A DNA stretch of 64,000 nucleotides from Blattamonas nauphoetae (Eukaryota; Preaxostyla; Oxymonadida): the NCBI GenBank assembly GCA_033064195.1, contig JARBJD010000003.1, positions 124,001 through 188,000 of the forward strand, written 5' to 3'. Shown here in pieces: positions 20,913 to 32,600 of this stretch. The position numbers and the translations under genes were made by a program. Position 1 is the first letter of the stretch, and every line of letters begins with the position of its first letter. The notes under the pieces are model-generated. The model saw only the letters and a program-made list of their open reading frames with translations. It was not told the DNA's origin and searched no databases.

Positions 20913-21860
20913 TCAATACGGAGTTTGCGGTGTTCCGAGACGCAGAGAGTTGATAAACGAGAAGTACGACGAATAATCTGTGGGTGCTGTTGCTACCACG
21001 GACGAAGTATCACGGTTTGTCGGTGGAGGCGTGCGAAGTCTGTGCTTCTCTGAAGACGACCATGCCAGAAAGAAAAACACACCGAGACGCCTGTGATGGT
21101 TGCCCTGGCTGACTTTGAAGCCGAAGACACGCGGCTGGTCGACATACTGCGGAGGAGGAGGAAGGAAACTGGGGAACTCGAGCAGGAAGATGTGGGGGAA
21201 GGAGGATCCGAAGGCGCACCCGTCAGTGTCTGGAGAGATGAGAGAGGGAGAGGCAGACAGCGGTACTGCGGAAGTTGAGGAGTGTACACATCCTCACAGC
21301 GAGGGCAATACATCTTGAGACACCCTTTTCCGGGTTGATCAGACTGCCCCATCGGAAGGAGATGTTGATGTTCGCAGTAAAACCGAGGACAAAGTCCAAA
21401 TGCACCATCGACGAACTTCTTGGCCTAAAAACACGAAAAAGAGGAAGAAAAGAACAAAATATCTTGAAAAGAAGCGCTATACCATCATTTCAAGACCTCT
21501 TGATGTTGTAATGAATCGTTGATGGATGAGTTTGTAGAGTCGCTCTGCATGAGTTTCAAGCGCCCCAAGAACTTCATTATCAAGATCATCTGAACAAATA
21601 ACGAAATGATATGTGTATGAAAAGAAGTGTTTACCAGAATTGAGCGCGGGATCATCAAGAATTAGTTGATGAGCATATTGATACTGATCAACATATTCAG
21701 AAAGCCCAACCATGTTGAATTCATCCTTAATGAATGATACATCGACTTCGCAGAGAAATTCATTTCCTCGTTGCGAGCAAAACCAAGAAATCCATGAATC
21801 ACCTTCCGAGTGCTCCGACTCGGTGGCAGTGACTTCTGACGATGATTGACTGTGATCCAT
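20913..21860 (-). CDS. CSNK2B: Casein kinase 2 regulatory subunit beta
   Basis: Exons 21860-21635, 21589-21483, 21424-21259 and 21229-20913 (introns 45, 58 and 29 nt) give 271 residues. The family block SWISWFCSQRGNEFLCEVD is followed by the helical domain (ERLYKLIHQRFITTSRGL). The dimerising zinc finger has all four Cys, in CPRFYC and CPRC. DGCAFGSSFPHIFLLEFP and RVFGFKVSQ complete the conserved core. A 70-residue Ser/Thr-rich tail extends beyond the usual C-terminus. The N-terminus has the acidic Ser/Glu cluster in which CK2 beta is autophosphorylated. Function: dimer that holds two CK2 alpha subunits and guides substrate choice. No alpha subunit lies in the window. Confidence 0.92.
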
Positions 21861-22079
21861 CCCTGATGAGAGTTGAGGAGATAAATATTATGAAAAGATG
21901 AGGGTTCGAGATGTGTCAGGCGAGAAATAGAGATTCTGGGAAGGATCACAGCGATCTCAGATTCAGGACATATTAGAATTCAGTCTTGTAGATACATGAG
22001 ACAAGATGTGAAATGCAATTGACTCTTTCAACCGGTAACTCCCTCCTCTTTTCAAAATGATAAATGGAGACTATCTCCC

Positions 22080-24085
22080 TCAGTCCATCCCAACTAGAGA
22101 TCGAAGCATGACTTCGTAACCTTCACAACCAGCAAAAGAACCAATCGCAGCAGCTTGAGCGATCTGAAAGACAACATCCTTGTCAAAGTGTTGCGTGAGA
22201 TAGATGAGGAGGTGGAGATCTCGGAGAGACTCGGCGAAGGAGAAGCCCTTTCTCTTCTGGTTGAAGAGATAGGATTTCAGGTCCGGAAGCGTTGGCGGAT
22301 CAATTGGTCTGTTTTCAACTGGAAATGAAGAAGAAAATGAGGACGTGAACGCAACGATTGGGATCTGCGAGAGGAGTGCGAATGAGGGAAGAAGAGGACA
22401 CATACTGTCACCAATCCGAACTCAATCGGAACTTCTCCTGTCTCCCGCATCTCGACAAGGACAGGTTCTGTGGTCTGGATCACTTCTGGCCGGTCCTGCT
22501 CTGCTTTGATGATGTCTCGTCGGACAAGACGTGTCAGCTGCATCGAAATCTGGAATGCCTCCATCCCCCCCTTCGTCGGCGGCTTCACTTCAATCGGCTT
22601 CCCGTCCTTGTCCTTCTTTGGCACCGCAGCCTTTTCCAGTGCCTCTGCAGGGGGCTCGTCAACGAGCATGGTGAGTGTGGTGAAGCGGTGGCCGTACTTC
22701 AGCTGGAACTTGGAGGCCTGGATCTCTTCATACGGAGACATGACGTAGTCACGCCAGTCGTGTGTGAAGATCCAGCCGAGCATCTTCAGCCCAAAGCAGC
22801 CCGCAATTCTCTCCACCAACTCCACCTCGTCGCTCCGGAGAAGACCCGCTCCCGCCTCACTCGAGACTTGGGGTGGTTCGTAGATCCATTCTGCTTCGAC
22901 GGCCTTGTCTTCTGTTTCTCGCCCAAAGATGAAGCCGATCCGCTTGAACTGCTTGCCATACGTGATGGCAAATGAGGAGAATGCCTGCCCAGCCGCAGAG
23001 CTGATCCTGAACTGTTTGCACTTCCGCTTCGTCTGGGATTTCAGACGAGGCATGAGTGACTGCCGCCAAGCCTGGCATTGCGTGCACGAACCCCAGACGG
23101 GATGATTGGGGCATTGGCGGTGCAGCTCGACGTATCTGTCCTTCTTTGTGCAGCGGGGGCACTTCATTGTCTTTGGGTGTGTGCAAGGCAGCTTGTTCTC
23201 AAGTTCTGATGCACTGCTGTCACTGCCCCAATCGTTGTCCAGAAGGATCATCTCTTTCTGTCCATGCCCCTCAAATGATTCTGGCGCCTGGAGAATTTTA
23301 TTGATGTCAGTTTGGGCAGTGATTGTCTTCTGGTAATGGGCGATGAGGAGATCACCATGCTGGATGCCGGCTTTATTGAGAGAGAGTTCGGGTGAAATAG
23401 AAATTTGGTCTGTTGGTTGCTTCCGAAGGGATATCTGGTCAGGTGGAGTTTGAGTTCGTTTGGAAATCTGGAAAGGGCAGTGAGCGAAGGTTTAGGTGCA
23501 AACTTCATTAATAACATCCTTGACTGCTTTAGACGGTGAAATTTCGATCCGAAGAACTCCATCTTTGGTCATGATTCTGACAATCTGAGTAAATAAAAGA
23601 TGAATCATTGGGAAGGCAAAATGAAACTATTGGTTTCGCTGGTGGGGGAGCAGTCATCACAATTGAACCGGTGGATGTTGATGTGGGCATAGATGATGAT
23701 GTCTTTTTTGATAAAGTTGTTGTAGTTCCAGTTCCTGGTTTACTTGTGGATTTTGAAGATGTTTTTCCGGTGACTAGTTTTGTGGAAGGTGTGGAAGGAG
23801 ATGAAGTCTTAACTGATGACGAAGGTGCTGTTGTCTTAACTGTTGTTGTAGCACCAGTTGTTTTAGAGGATGTAGTAGTTGGTTGTGGCTTCTGCGGTGG
23901 TGCTGAAGAAGTTGAGGTTGTGGTTGTGTCCTTTTTTGGTTCTTAGATAAAGTGGAAATCAAAAAAAATGAAATGAAGAAGTTTAAAGAACCTGGCGTCT
24001 TCTTTGGATCCTTTGATTCCTTCCTTCTGAACATTGACATGATCACACCCACAGGCTTCTTTTTTGGTAGAGTCCACACTAACAT
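22080..24085 (-). CDS. NPLOC4: Npl4, cofactor of the Cdc48/p97 segregase
   Basis: Exons 24085-23992, 23941-23628, 23584-23504, 23467-22406 and 22364-22080 (introns 50, 43, 36 and 41 nt) give 611 residues, the family's usual length. Npl4 with Ufd1 delivers ubiquitylated proteins to Cdc48. A ubiquitin-like fold (about 137-215, IVRIMTKDGVLRIEIS onward) is followed by the zinc-binding Cys/His block (KCPRCTKKDR, CPNHPVWGSCTQC). Then comes the MPN-like core (FGRETEDKAVEAEWIYEPPQ, LGWIFTHDWRDYVMSP). The C-terminal domain, spliced on at 22364, ends LRSLVGMD. The first 136 residues are a basic then Ser/Thr/Pro-rich extension absent from animal and yeast Npl4. They join through a 43-nt intron and could instead be an upstream gene, but frame and spacing favour one gene. 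Confidence 0.87.
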
Positions 24086-24108
24086 TTCTTCTGAGCTAGG
24101 CGATCAAC
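24086..24108. promoter_or_regulatory. 23-bp region between divergent start codons
   Basis: Separates the ATG of NPL4 (24085, minus) from that of the SUN-domain gene (24109, plus). No obvious core promoter motif fits. If NPL4 starts downstream of its Ser/Thr-rich extension the gap would be larger, so this spacing is less secure than the one at 19025. Confidence 0.35.
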
Positions 24109-26374
24109 ATGGATATTCCAAATTTTGAGTATGCATTCATATTTTCGTATTTTGCTTTTATTTTCCTCTCCCTATTTTAAATTCTTCATTCATTGCCCTC
24201 TTACGATATATCCTTCTTTTGTTTGCAACTCACACAGATACCAACCAGTTCATGAAAGAGATACTAGATTAGCCGTTCAAACGCGTGGCAATATGGTTTA
24301 TGAAGAAAGATTAAGCGTTTGCACCACTTTTGATTCACCAAGCTCTTCTTCTCCTCGAATGAATGTGCTTCAATCCATTCTCACCACCAACACATTAGAC
24401 CACGCATGTTTCTGGAGTTGATATTTCACCAATTGGGCGACGTAGTGGGTCAATCTTCGGTTCAGAATCCTACGAAGCTGACCTCCCTGCGATTGACGAA
24501 TTGGAGGGAGACCTGCCTGTCCCACTTGGAAACAATGGATTTGTTTCAGTATTTGGGTCACAAGTTTCTCACAGTCCCACAATCCTCTCAACTCGAAACA
24601 CTCCTCTTCTCTCTCCTCAACGTGAACTACCGCATCGACAGAGCCGCTCACGTACTCCCGATCTCCCGGATAGTATTTCTATAGGAGACGATGATGCCCT
24701 TCCATCAACACCAGAAGAACCTGCCGATGGGAAGAAAGGCTTTTTTTCTCGCACATGGAACAAGGTAGTGACTGTATTCACACCATCTCGACGAAAGCCG
24801 TCGGATAAAGAGATTGAACCAGCAAGAACCCCTCCTATCCTTCCGAATGATGATTCACAAACTGGGGATGTCGTCTCTGAGAATCCGAACCCAGTTGCCA
24901 CGGAACAACCAGAGCCACCTTATGTACACCAGAACGACAATCACCAGCAAGTCGGCACTACTCACTCAATGGACGATCTTGATCCAGAAGAGGAAGCACG
25001 TCAATATTCAAAGCGAAAACTTACCAGACTGAATCGTGCCCTCCACAACCATCAGCAACTGACCCTAAACTACAACAGTGAATCAACAGGTGGAAAAAAT
25101 CCATATTCATTTTTGTTTGATCGTGTTGTGATCTCCCCACTCCGCTGGATCGAAAACCACCTTTCAGTCATCGTCCTCCTTCTGGGGATCTTCGTCATGC
25201 TTCTCTATGCCATTTTTTGGAGCACCCTTATCGACGGTCTTGTGAACGGACCAAAGGCAGAGGAAGATATTATCCCGTTGAAGGTCAGATACGACCAGTT
25301 TCGCGATTGGATTGAGAAAAGGCGGAAGACATCGGAAGAGCGGAAAGACCAGAAGAAAATCGAAGAGGCCGAGAGGGCTAAAATCAGGAAGCAAGAAAGA
25401 GACGAAGCTAATGCACAAATCAAACAGCTCTCGAACAAAATCTCAGAAATCGAGAAAAAATTGAACGAGCTCAACAAAATCCAGCAAGCCCACCAAAATG
25501 ACACGCGCCTGGCCGACGAAGTGGCCGCACAGATTTCTGCACTCAACCAGACATTTGAAGCGACCAAAGAGCAGCTCAGCAAAGACCTCAACGATCTGCA
25601 AACAGAGACCGGAAAGAGTTTGGAGGACATCACCTCCAAAATCAACAAGATTCCAGAGAGCATCCCGAATGTTCAGACGCCTGCCCAGCCATTGTCAGTG
25701 TCAACGTCAGACCTCGAGGAGGCCGGAATCGACCACACAAACATGCCCAACGTTGCAGTCATCTCTGCTGGTGCGACAATCGTTGCCACATCCCCACCCT
25801 TCGACACTCGCCTCATCGTGAACACAACCATCATCAACCCAGACCCCACCGATTCTGTTGTCGTCCCTGGGAAGACCACAATGCAACGGACTTTGAGAAA
25901 GAGCGGCATTTTCAGTGGGCTGTTCGGAGGCCGGCGAGGAGCAAGACACATAGAGCGTCCTGAAGTGGTTCTCCGAGTTTGTCTCATTCTCCGTTCATCT
26001 TTTTGTAGCCACGACCAACACTCGCAGCGTGCTATCCTCTCTCTCGCCACACACCGAGCCAGTACATCACAATAGACCTCCACCGTTCGGTTGTCATCGA
26101 CAGTGTCACTGTTGGCCATCATCCTCATTCCAAGCAGCTCTCCACTCCAAAGGACTTCAGCGCGTACATCATCACTCAGAACGGGAGGCAGGAGATCCAG
26201 GAGCTGTTCGTGTCGGGACAGTACAATCCAAATGGCACGGCGTACCAGACCTTCCGCCCAACCACACGGAAGAACGTGCCTTGCAGCAAAGTGAAGTTTG
26301 AGTTTCTCTCCAATTATGGAGACCCTGACTACACATGCATCTACCAACTGCGAGTTCATCCAAAGCAGTTGTAG
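24109..26374 (+). CDS. SUN-domain inner nuclear membrane protein
   Basis: Exons 24109-24128, 24238-24364, 24399-25976 and 26009-26374 (introns 109, 34 and 32 nt) give 696 residues. Layout is that of Sad1/UNC-84 proteins. A Ser/Pro-rich nucleoplasmic N-terminus of about 295 residues comes first. One membrane segment (HLSVIVLLLGIFVMLLYAIF) follows, then a coiled coil (about 345-460, Glu/Lys/Gln heptads). A SUN domain forms the last 140 residues (SQYITIDLHRSVVIDSVTV, STPKDFSAYII, FEFLSNYGDPDYTCIYQLRV). The SUN trimer would project into the perinuclear space and bind a KASH protein to link nucleus and cytoskeleton. The KASH-lid Cys-Trp-Pro element appears as ACYPL. The first exon has only 20 nt, and its 109-nt intron is the longest I resolved. 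Confidence 0.9.
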
Positions 26375-26649
26375 ACGAACTTTTGATATAACCGTTCCAT
26401 TTCATGTAATGTTCTTCCTTCATTATCAGTTTTCGAGCCACGGAAAGTCCAGATCTAACCACAATTATTTTTCTTCCCTTTCAAAGACTTCATCCATTCA
26501 ATTGTAGATCCAAATTTCTTAAATTTACCACCATTTTTCTCCAATTACACTCAATCTTTTACTCTTTCATCATTTGGAACCCCCACAGTTCTTCCACAGA
26601 ACATCATCTTGATTAACATCAAAATATCACATTCAATCAAGAGTTTCTA

Positions 26650-29600
26650 ATGATTCCCGACTTAAATGTAGACCATCATGGATCTACGTCCACCCATCGC
26701 ACACGTTCAAAGCAATTCTCATCACAAAGTCACATGCAAGATTCCACAGTGTCTCACCGAAGCAGTTCCGGTTTTCGTGAACTTAAGCCAGCTGTAATGA
26801 GAGAAGGAAAAAGAGTTTCTGGTCCTGTTGCATTTTCATCTCCATCAAAAATTTCTCGGCCGAATGGGACAATTAGAACATCACCCACTTCTTCAGACCG
26901 TCTCTCCATTACAATGAACCAATCAAGGAGTTTACACGCAACACTCAACAAAGATCCTGCCATTAATCACGGAATGATCATTGATGATGACCGAATGTTT
27001 TTTCAAACACCACATTCTTCGAGGCACAATCAAAATCAACCACAGTTTGAATATCCTCGGACACTCTCCCCACCACGTTCATTTAACGAAGAAAAAGATG
27101 GCCCTAGAGTCAATCCTCAACATCATACATCGTCTCATCCTCGCCATTCTGAGCAATCCAAGGACCAAGCAAGATTACCCGAATATTCGCGGAAATCTGT
27201 TGAACCGATCCCATCATCCTCTCAACGAGAGAAAATGTCCCATAGATCACGTTACGAAGATAAATATGCTGATCCAGAGAAATCTAGGAGTGAGAAACCC
27301 GAACAGTCCAGAAAACCTCATCGTGAACAACGAGAGGCCCCTCCTGAGCGGATGCAACAACGAAATCTCTCTCAAGAATCTCATTCAATTTCTTCATCGA
27401 ACAAACTTAGTCATCACAATAAACATTCCAGAACAAAACGACATGAAAAAGAACCACATCATTTGTCACCATCTCCACGACATACAAGCATATCTGAAGA
27501 CTTTTCCCCTTCACTTGATCATTCTAGATTTGAAGCAGTCCTCGAAACAGATTTTCTGAACGAATTAATGCAAAAGCGACATCTTGAACAAAACGAAGTC
27601 ATTTCTCACAAAACACAAGATACACAAGGAAGAACATCGCGATTTCGAACACAATTTGGTCCATCCTCAGAGTTACCTCAAAATGAACCTGTCAAAAACG
27701 AATTCTCTTCATCATCAAAACCGTCACAAAGTCATCGAACACAACGTACTTTTCTTGATCGAGATATACCAACTGAAACCATTACACAAAAGCAACAGAA
27801 AGCCATTGTGTCTGAGCGAAGACGTTCAAAAGCACACACGCACCATTCCCTCATTTCATCCCAGAATCAACCGATTCTCCAGACTACTTCTCAGACACAC
27901 CCAACACAACACTCACCAACCAACCAAATCACCTCATCACCTCCACATCTCTTTGCACCACCAAAGCAACTCAATGAACGGAAAAGACCGGCATCGCTGG
28001 TCGATATCGAGTTTGCATCTGTCGACTTGAAAGGAGGGCGACGGCACACCAGCCCCGAGAAACACTTAAATACACTTTACAATGTAGCAGACGCCAAAAC
28101 CTCCACACAAATCACTTCATCGTCGCCACCTCGGTCACGACGCTCGCATCGGTCGCCTCGGAAGCCCCCTCCGATTCTCACAGACCAACAAGGCATACCT
28201 CCTCTTTCCGCCACCTCACAACCATTCACAGCAGGATCCCACCCACCATCTTCTCAACCGCTCCACACTTCACATTCATCTTCCCTCTCGTCCTCACGAC
28301 AGACCATCGACTCTCGTCTCGGTTCTCCATCCAAACAACCAGCTCCGGGATCACACCGTCCAATTCCTGCATCATCATTCGCGTCCCCTTCATCATTCTT
28401 CCCGTCGCCACAACAACCTCGCGATCGTTCTCGATCAATCACCAACAAAGAAGATTCCCAATCCCGAACACACACTTCACCCATGAAAAAGCTGGAGAAC
28501 CCACTTCTCACTCCGCACCCGACTCAATTTGCCGAAACTGTCCAGCCTGCATCAATCCCAGCACTTCCTCTTTCGATGCCAGCTCAACAAAAGAAATGCA
28601 GAAGAGGAGAGTCGTCTGAACACCAACGGTCTCCCTCAAACTCCTCCGATTCATCTGTCGCTCATCGCCCTCAACGAAAGCGCCACAAAACTCAAACAAA
28701 ACACGAAAGGAAAACACCATCCAACCCACACATATCCACGTCGGATCATCACAACGTTCATCCTTCATCCACCGAACAGACAGATTCATCAACCACAGAA
28801 CAGAAAAAACCGAACGATATCCACTTTTCTGAAGTTCAAGAGCCAGTTTCTCCAGTCTCCGTCCTTCCCCACTTGACAAAGAATAACCACAAGCCACATC
28901 ATCGACAACAGCCTGCACTTCAGGGCGAACATCTCAACTCTGAGGAAGGAAAAGACAGAAGAGAGCGTGAATCAAGAAAGGAGGTTCAACCGAGGAAAGA
29001 GGAAAACCATCAAAGCCAACCAGTGTTCGCTCCAAAACGAGTTGAAAGGAGCCATCGGGACATCATTTCTGATGACCACATTATCCAAGACATGCACGGA
29101 GACGAGCATACGGGGAGCAAATCCTTAAGAGATGAAACACTCAATACCAACAAAGGTATTGATCTTAAAGAGGACATCCAAGGCCGAGAACAGGATGACA
29201 TCTCTCCGATAGAAGAGAATAGTGGAAATCGTGAAGGGTCTCAAAGAGATAACTCTGAGAGAGGTTCATCAACACAGGAGTCATCAGACGAAAGTGACAA
29301 TCAGCCCACAGCAGAACTGTCTCAACCAGGACATGAAATTTTGGCGAACAGGAGACCGACATTTATCGAAACGAAAGAAGAGACAACAACCAAGTCACAG
29401 AAAACGGAGAACCTTGCGGACGACTCAGACAATCAACAGTTGCAGCAAATCGAAGGAGCAGGTGATCACACTTCTCAAGAGCACCTGAAAGATCACACCC
29501 CCTCAAAGCAGATTGGAGACAATCTCGAACAGGAATTGCATGAGGACACATTAACTGCAGGACGCCTCTCGGAACGAGAAAGAGATCTCGTTCGAACGAA

Positions 29601-32600
29601 GTCTTCAAGTCCCTTTGAATCCGAAGATTCGATCAGTCTGCACATCCACACAAGTCCACAAATTCCAGAACGGCCCGACACGAACGAAATCGACCAAAAC
29701 AAAAGTCCATCAATCGATGATTCGACCATACAACAGAATGACACAGAAGAACATCAAACCCAACCAGCGTTCACTCAGGAACGAACTGAAAGGAGTCCTC
29801 AGAATATCATTTCTGAAGGCCACTCTGTCCAAGAAGCGGACCCAGCAGAGCAAACACCACGTGACGAAGAAGAGAAACAAGAAGATGACAATCGTTTCGA
29901 GAGAGTCTCTCAAAACTCGTCGTGTCTGGAAGACGGTGGAGTGAACAGTGAAACTATTCGTCTCGATAGAAAAGGCACACAAACTCCTCGCACTGACAAC
30001 TCGCTGATAACCGAGAGTGTGCGAGTCATGGACAGTCACCAGAATCAGTCTCAGACCGACGATGATCCATTCGATTCAAAGCGAAAGAGCCCACCGATCA
30101 TTCATCCGTCCATCTCAGCCAACACGTTTGGAGAAGACCACACCTCCTTCCTGCCTGAATCACAACAGCATGTTCTGATTCAAAGTACCTCAACAAGTCA
30201 AGCAGAGCCTCTCCGTCATATCCGCAAAAGTGAAACAGAAAACCCGATCGTTCATGCACACAATGACTCAACTTCACGCCCGAAGGAGACATCGACAAGG
30301 GATAGCCAGTTCACATCTCCACCAAGCAAATCACAGAACAGAACAGATTCCACACAGATCTCACTACCCACACAATTACAGCCGAAGCGTCACGTTTCTT
30401 CTCCCTCAATTCCCCATCTGCCCCTACGACAGCAACAACTATCTCCACCTTCAGGGGAAGAGACCACACTTCCAGAAAGTCGCCAACCACCGACATTCTT
30501 CCACAGTTCAAAGGAACCAAGTCGAAAAGCATCCACTTCTTCGAAAACTTCATCGGACAGTCCAAGTGGACAGAACAATCCAGAAACAGGAGATATTTCG
30601 AAACCGGAATCCTCCAAACGGAGACATACCGAACATGAAAAGATTCTGACCACGAACATCGTTCCGCATCTTCAGCAGAGTGCCACTGTCCCTCCTCTCT
30701 TCTATTCTCAGCAGGAGACAGACACTTCATCTCAATCTCAGTTTCAACAGGAGTCGGAGGATCTCCAATCTCCTCCGCTCTCTCGCTCACCATCACTCCA
30801 CAACCGAGGCTCACCCCGCACGCCACCATCGATAGCTCGACTCAAAGCGTTCATGAAGCAAAACGCACAGCCATCATCTCAATCGCCATCGGAGCATTCT
30901 TCGTATCAATCACCAGTACAATCTCACGAGACCACCCCTTCTTCATTCCGTCTTCGTTCGCCTTCATCACACAATCAGAGCACGGCCTCACCAAGCAGGC
31001 ATTCGATCCATCTTCAGTCGTCACCTTCACTTCCCGACTCCCCTCCACACTCTGCAGCGCACATGGAACAGCTAAGAAGGAACCCGTCATCTCTTCGAAA
31101 CGAGGAGAGTAAAACAGGAAGGAAGGAACTTGTTGAGAAGAAGAGACAAGAACCAATTGACATGATTCCCAACCCCCCTTCTCTCACACTTCTGGGAGCT
31201 GATTCTGATTATGGACGAGGAGGGAAGCAGGTTCGTCCCCTCTCGTCCATCAAGTCACAGCCTGCTCTTTCGTCGCCAGAACATCCAAAATCTAAATCGA
31301 CCACCTTGCGAACACATCACACAGCATATGCAAACCCACAACGTTCTGCCAATCATTCCCCACATTCTTCTCCTGGACAGACTTCTCCTCGTGTTGTGTC
31401 TCAATCACCTGCCACATCTTCAAGGAAGTCTCATCCATCGTTCTTGATCGTCCCACTCACAACTGCTCCGGAACAATCACACATCAAATCATCCACAAGT
31501 TCGGTTCAGTCTTCCACACACACCTCACAAAGACCCTCTCACAGTTCGTCTCTTCCACGACATGTACAAGTTGTTGTCCATCATCCACAGGAACAAAAAT
31601 CATCCACACATCCCTCTCTTGGCTCTGCCCAATCAGACCCTGAAAGAACATCTCACAGAGGTTCAGTGGCGACTTCATCTGAAGTCAAGAAAGATAGCAT
31701 TCTCATTGATCAGGAAACACTTCGCTTTTACACATCTGACACTCCTGAGTCCCATCAAACGTCACCACATCTTTCACACTCTCGCCATTCCGAGTCTCCA
31801 AGCAACACGAGCCACAGTTTAATTCGGTCACAACTGCAAGATTCTTCCCACAAAAGCACAGAACCAGTTGAGAATGGTGATGTTGTTGAAAGCGGGTACA
31901 CTGAGCAGATTCTTTCACCTCTGGACCAGTCAAATCACACGAAAGATCCGACTCCTGCACAAGGTCTATCGGAGTCATTTGTTCTGACACCATCTCTGAC
32001 TGCATCACCACAGCATCCTCCGAATCAGTCTACAACATCTCCACTACAGAAGACACCGACACCATCGCCTGATATGCTCAGTAGAGTGTCCTCTGAACAT
32101 CCAGAATCACCCACACACGATCAAATGCATGACTTGTCATCCGATGTTTCATCTGACGATTCTTCATCAGAGGAAATCGTTGGATTGAGATCACAACCTG
32201 ATGAATCTTCATATTCACTCATAATCCATCTCAACCCGAAACCTACAACGTCATCGTTTGGAGGGCGACACGGTCCGGGTTCATCTCTCGCTGATCCAAA
32301 AGCAGATAAGAAAAAAAGGAAAAAAGAGATGAAACGGCAAGAACGTGCGATTGGATCTGTCCAGTCGTCGATCCAGCGCCAGATCCTCGGAGAGACGCGC
32401 AGAGTCCCAGCAACGGGTTACGAAGAACTTGGAATGCTCAGCATGATCGACGACGATCTCCTGAAAGATGCCGATGCAGAGATCTTCGGAGATGATGCTC
32501 CCACTCGAGAGAGGAGGGTCCTTCCAAAGATTCGTTTCTCTAACAATGATCCACAACGATCACAAACCCCTTCCAAAGAGCAGCAAGAAAATGAGCCCGA

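Noticed and set aside
23608-23946. Plus-strand 112-codon Val/Asp-rich frame
   Set aside because: It is the reverse of the Ser/Thr-rich exon of NPL4.
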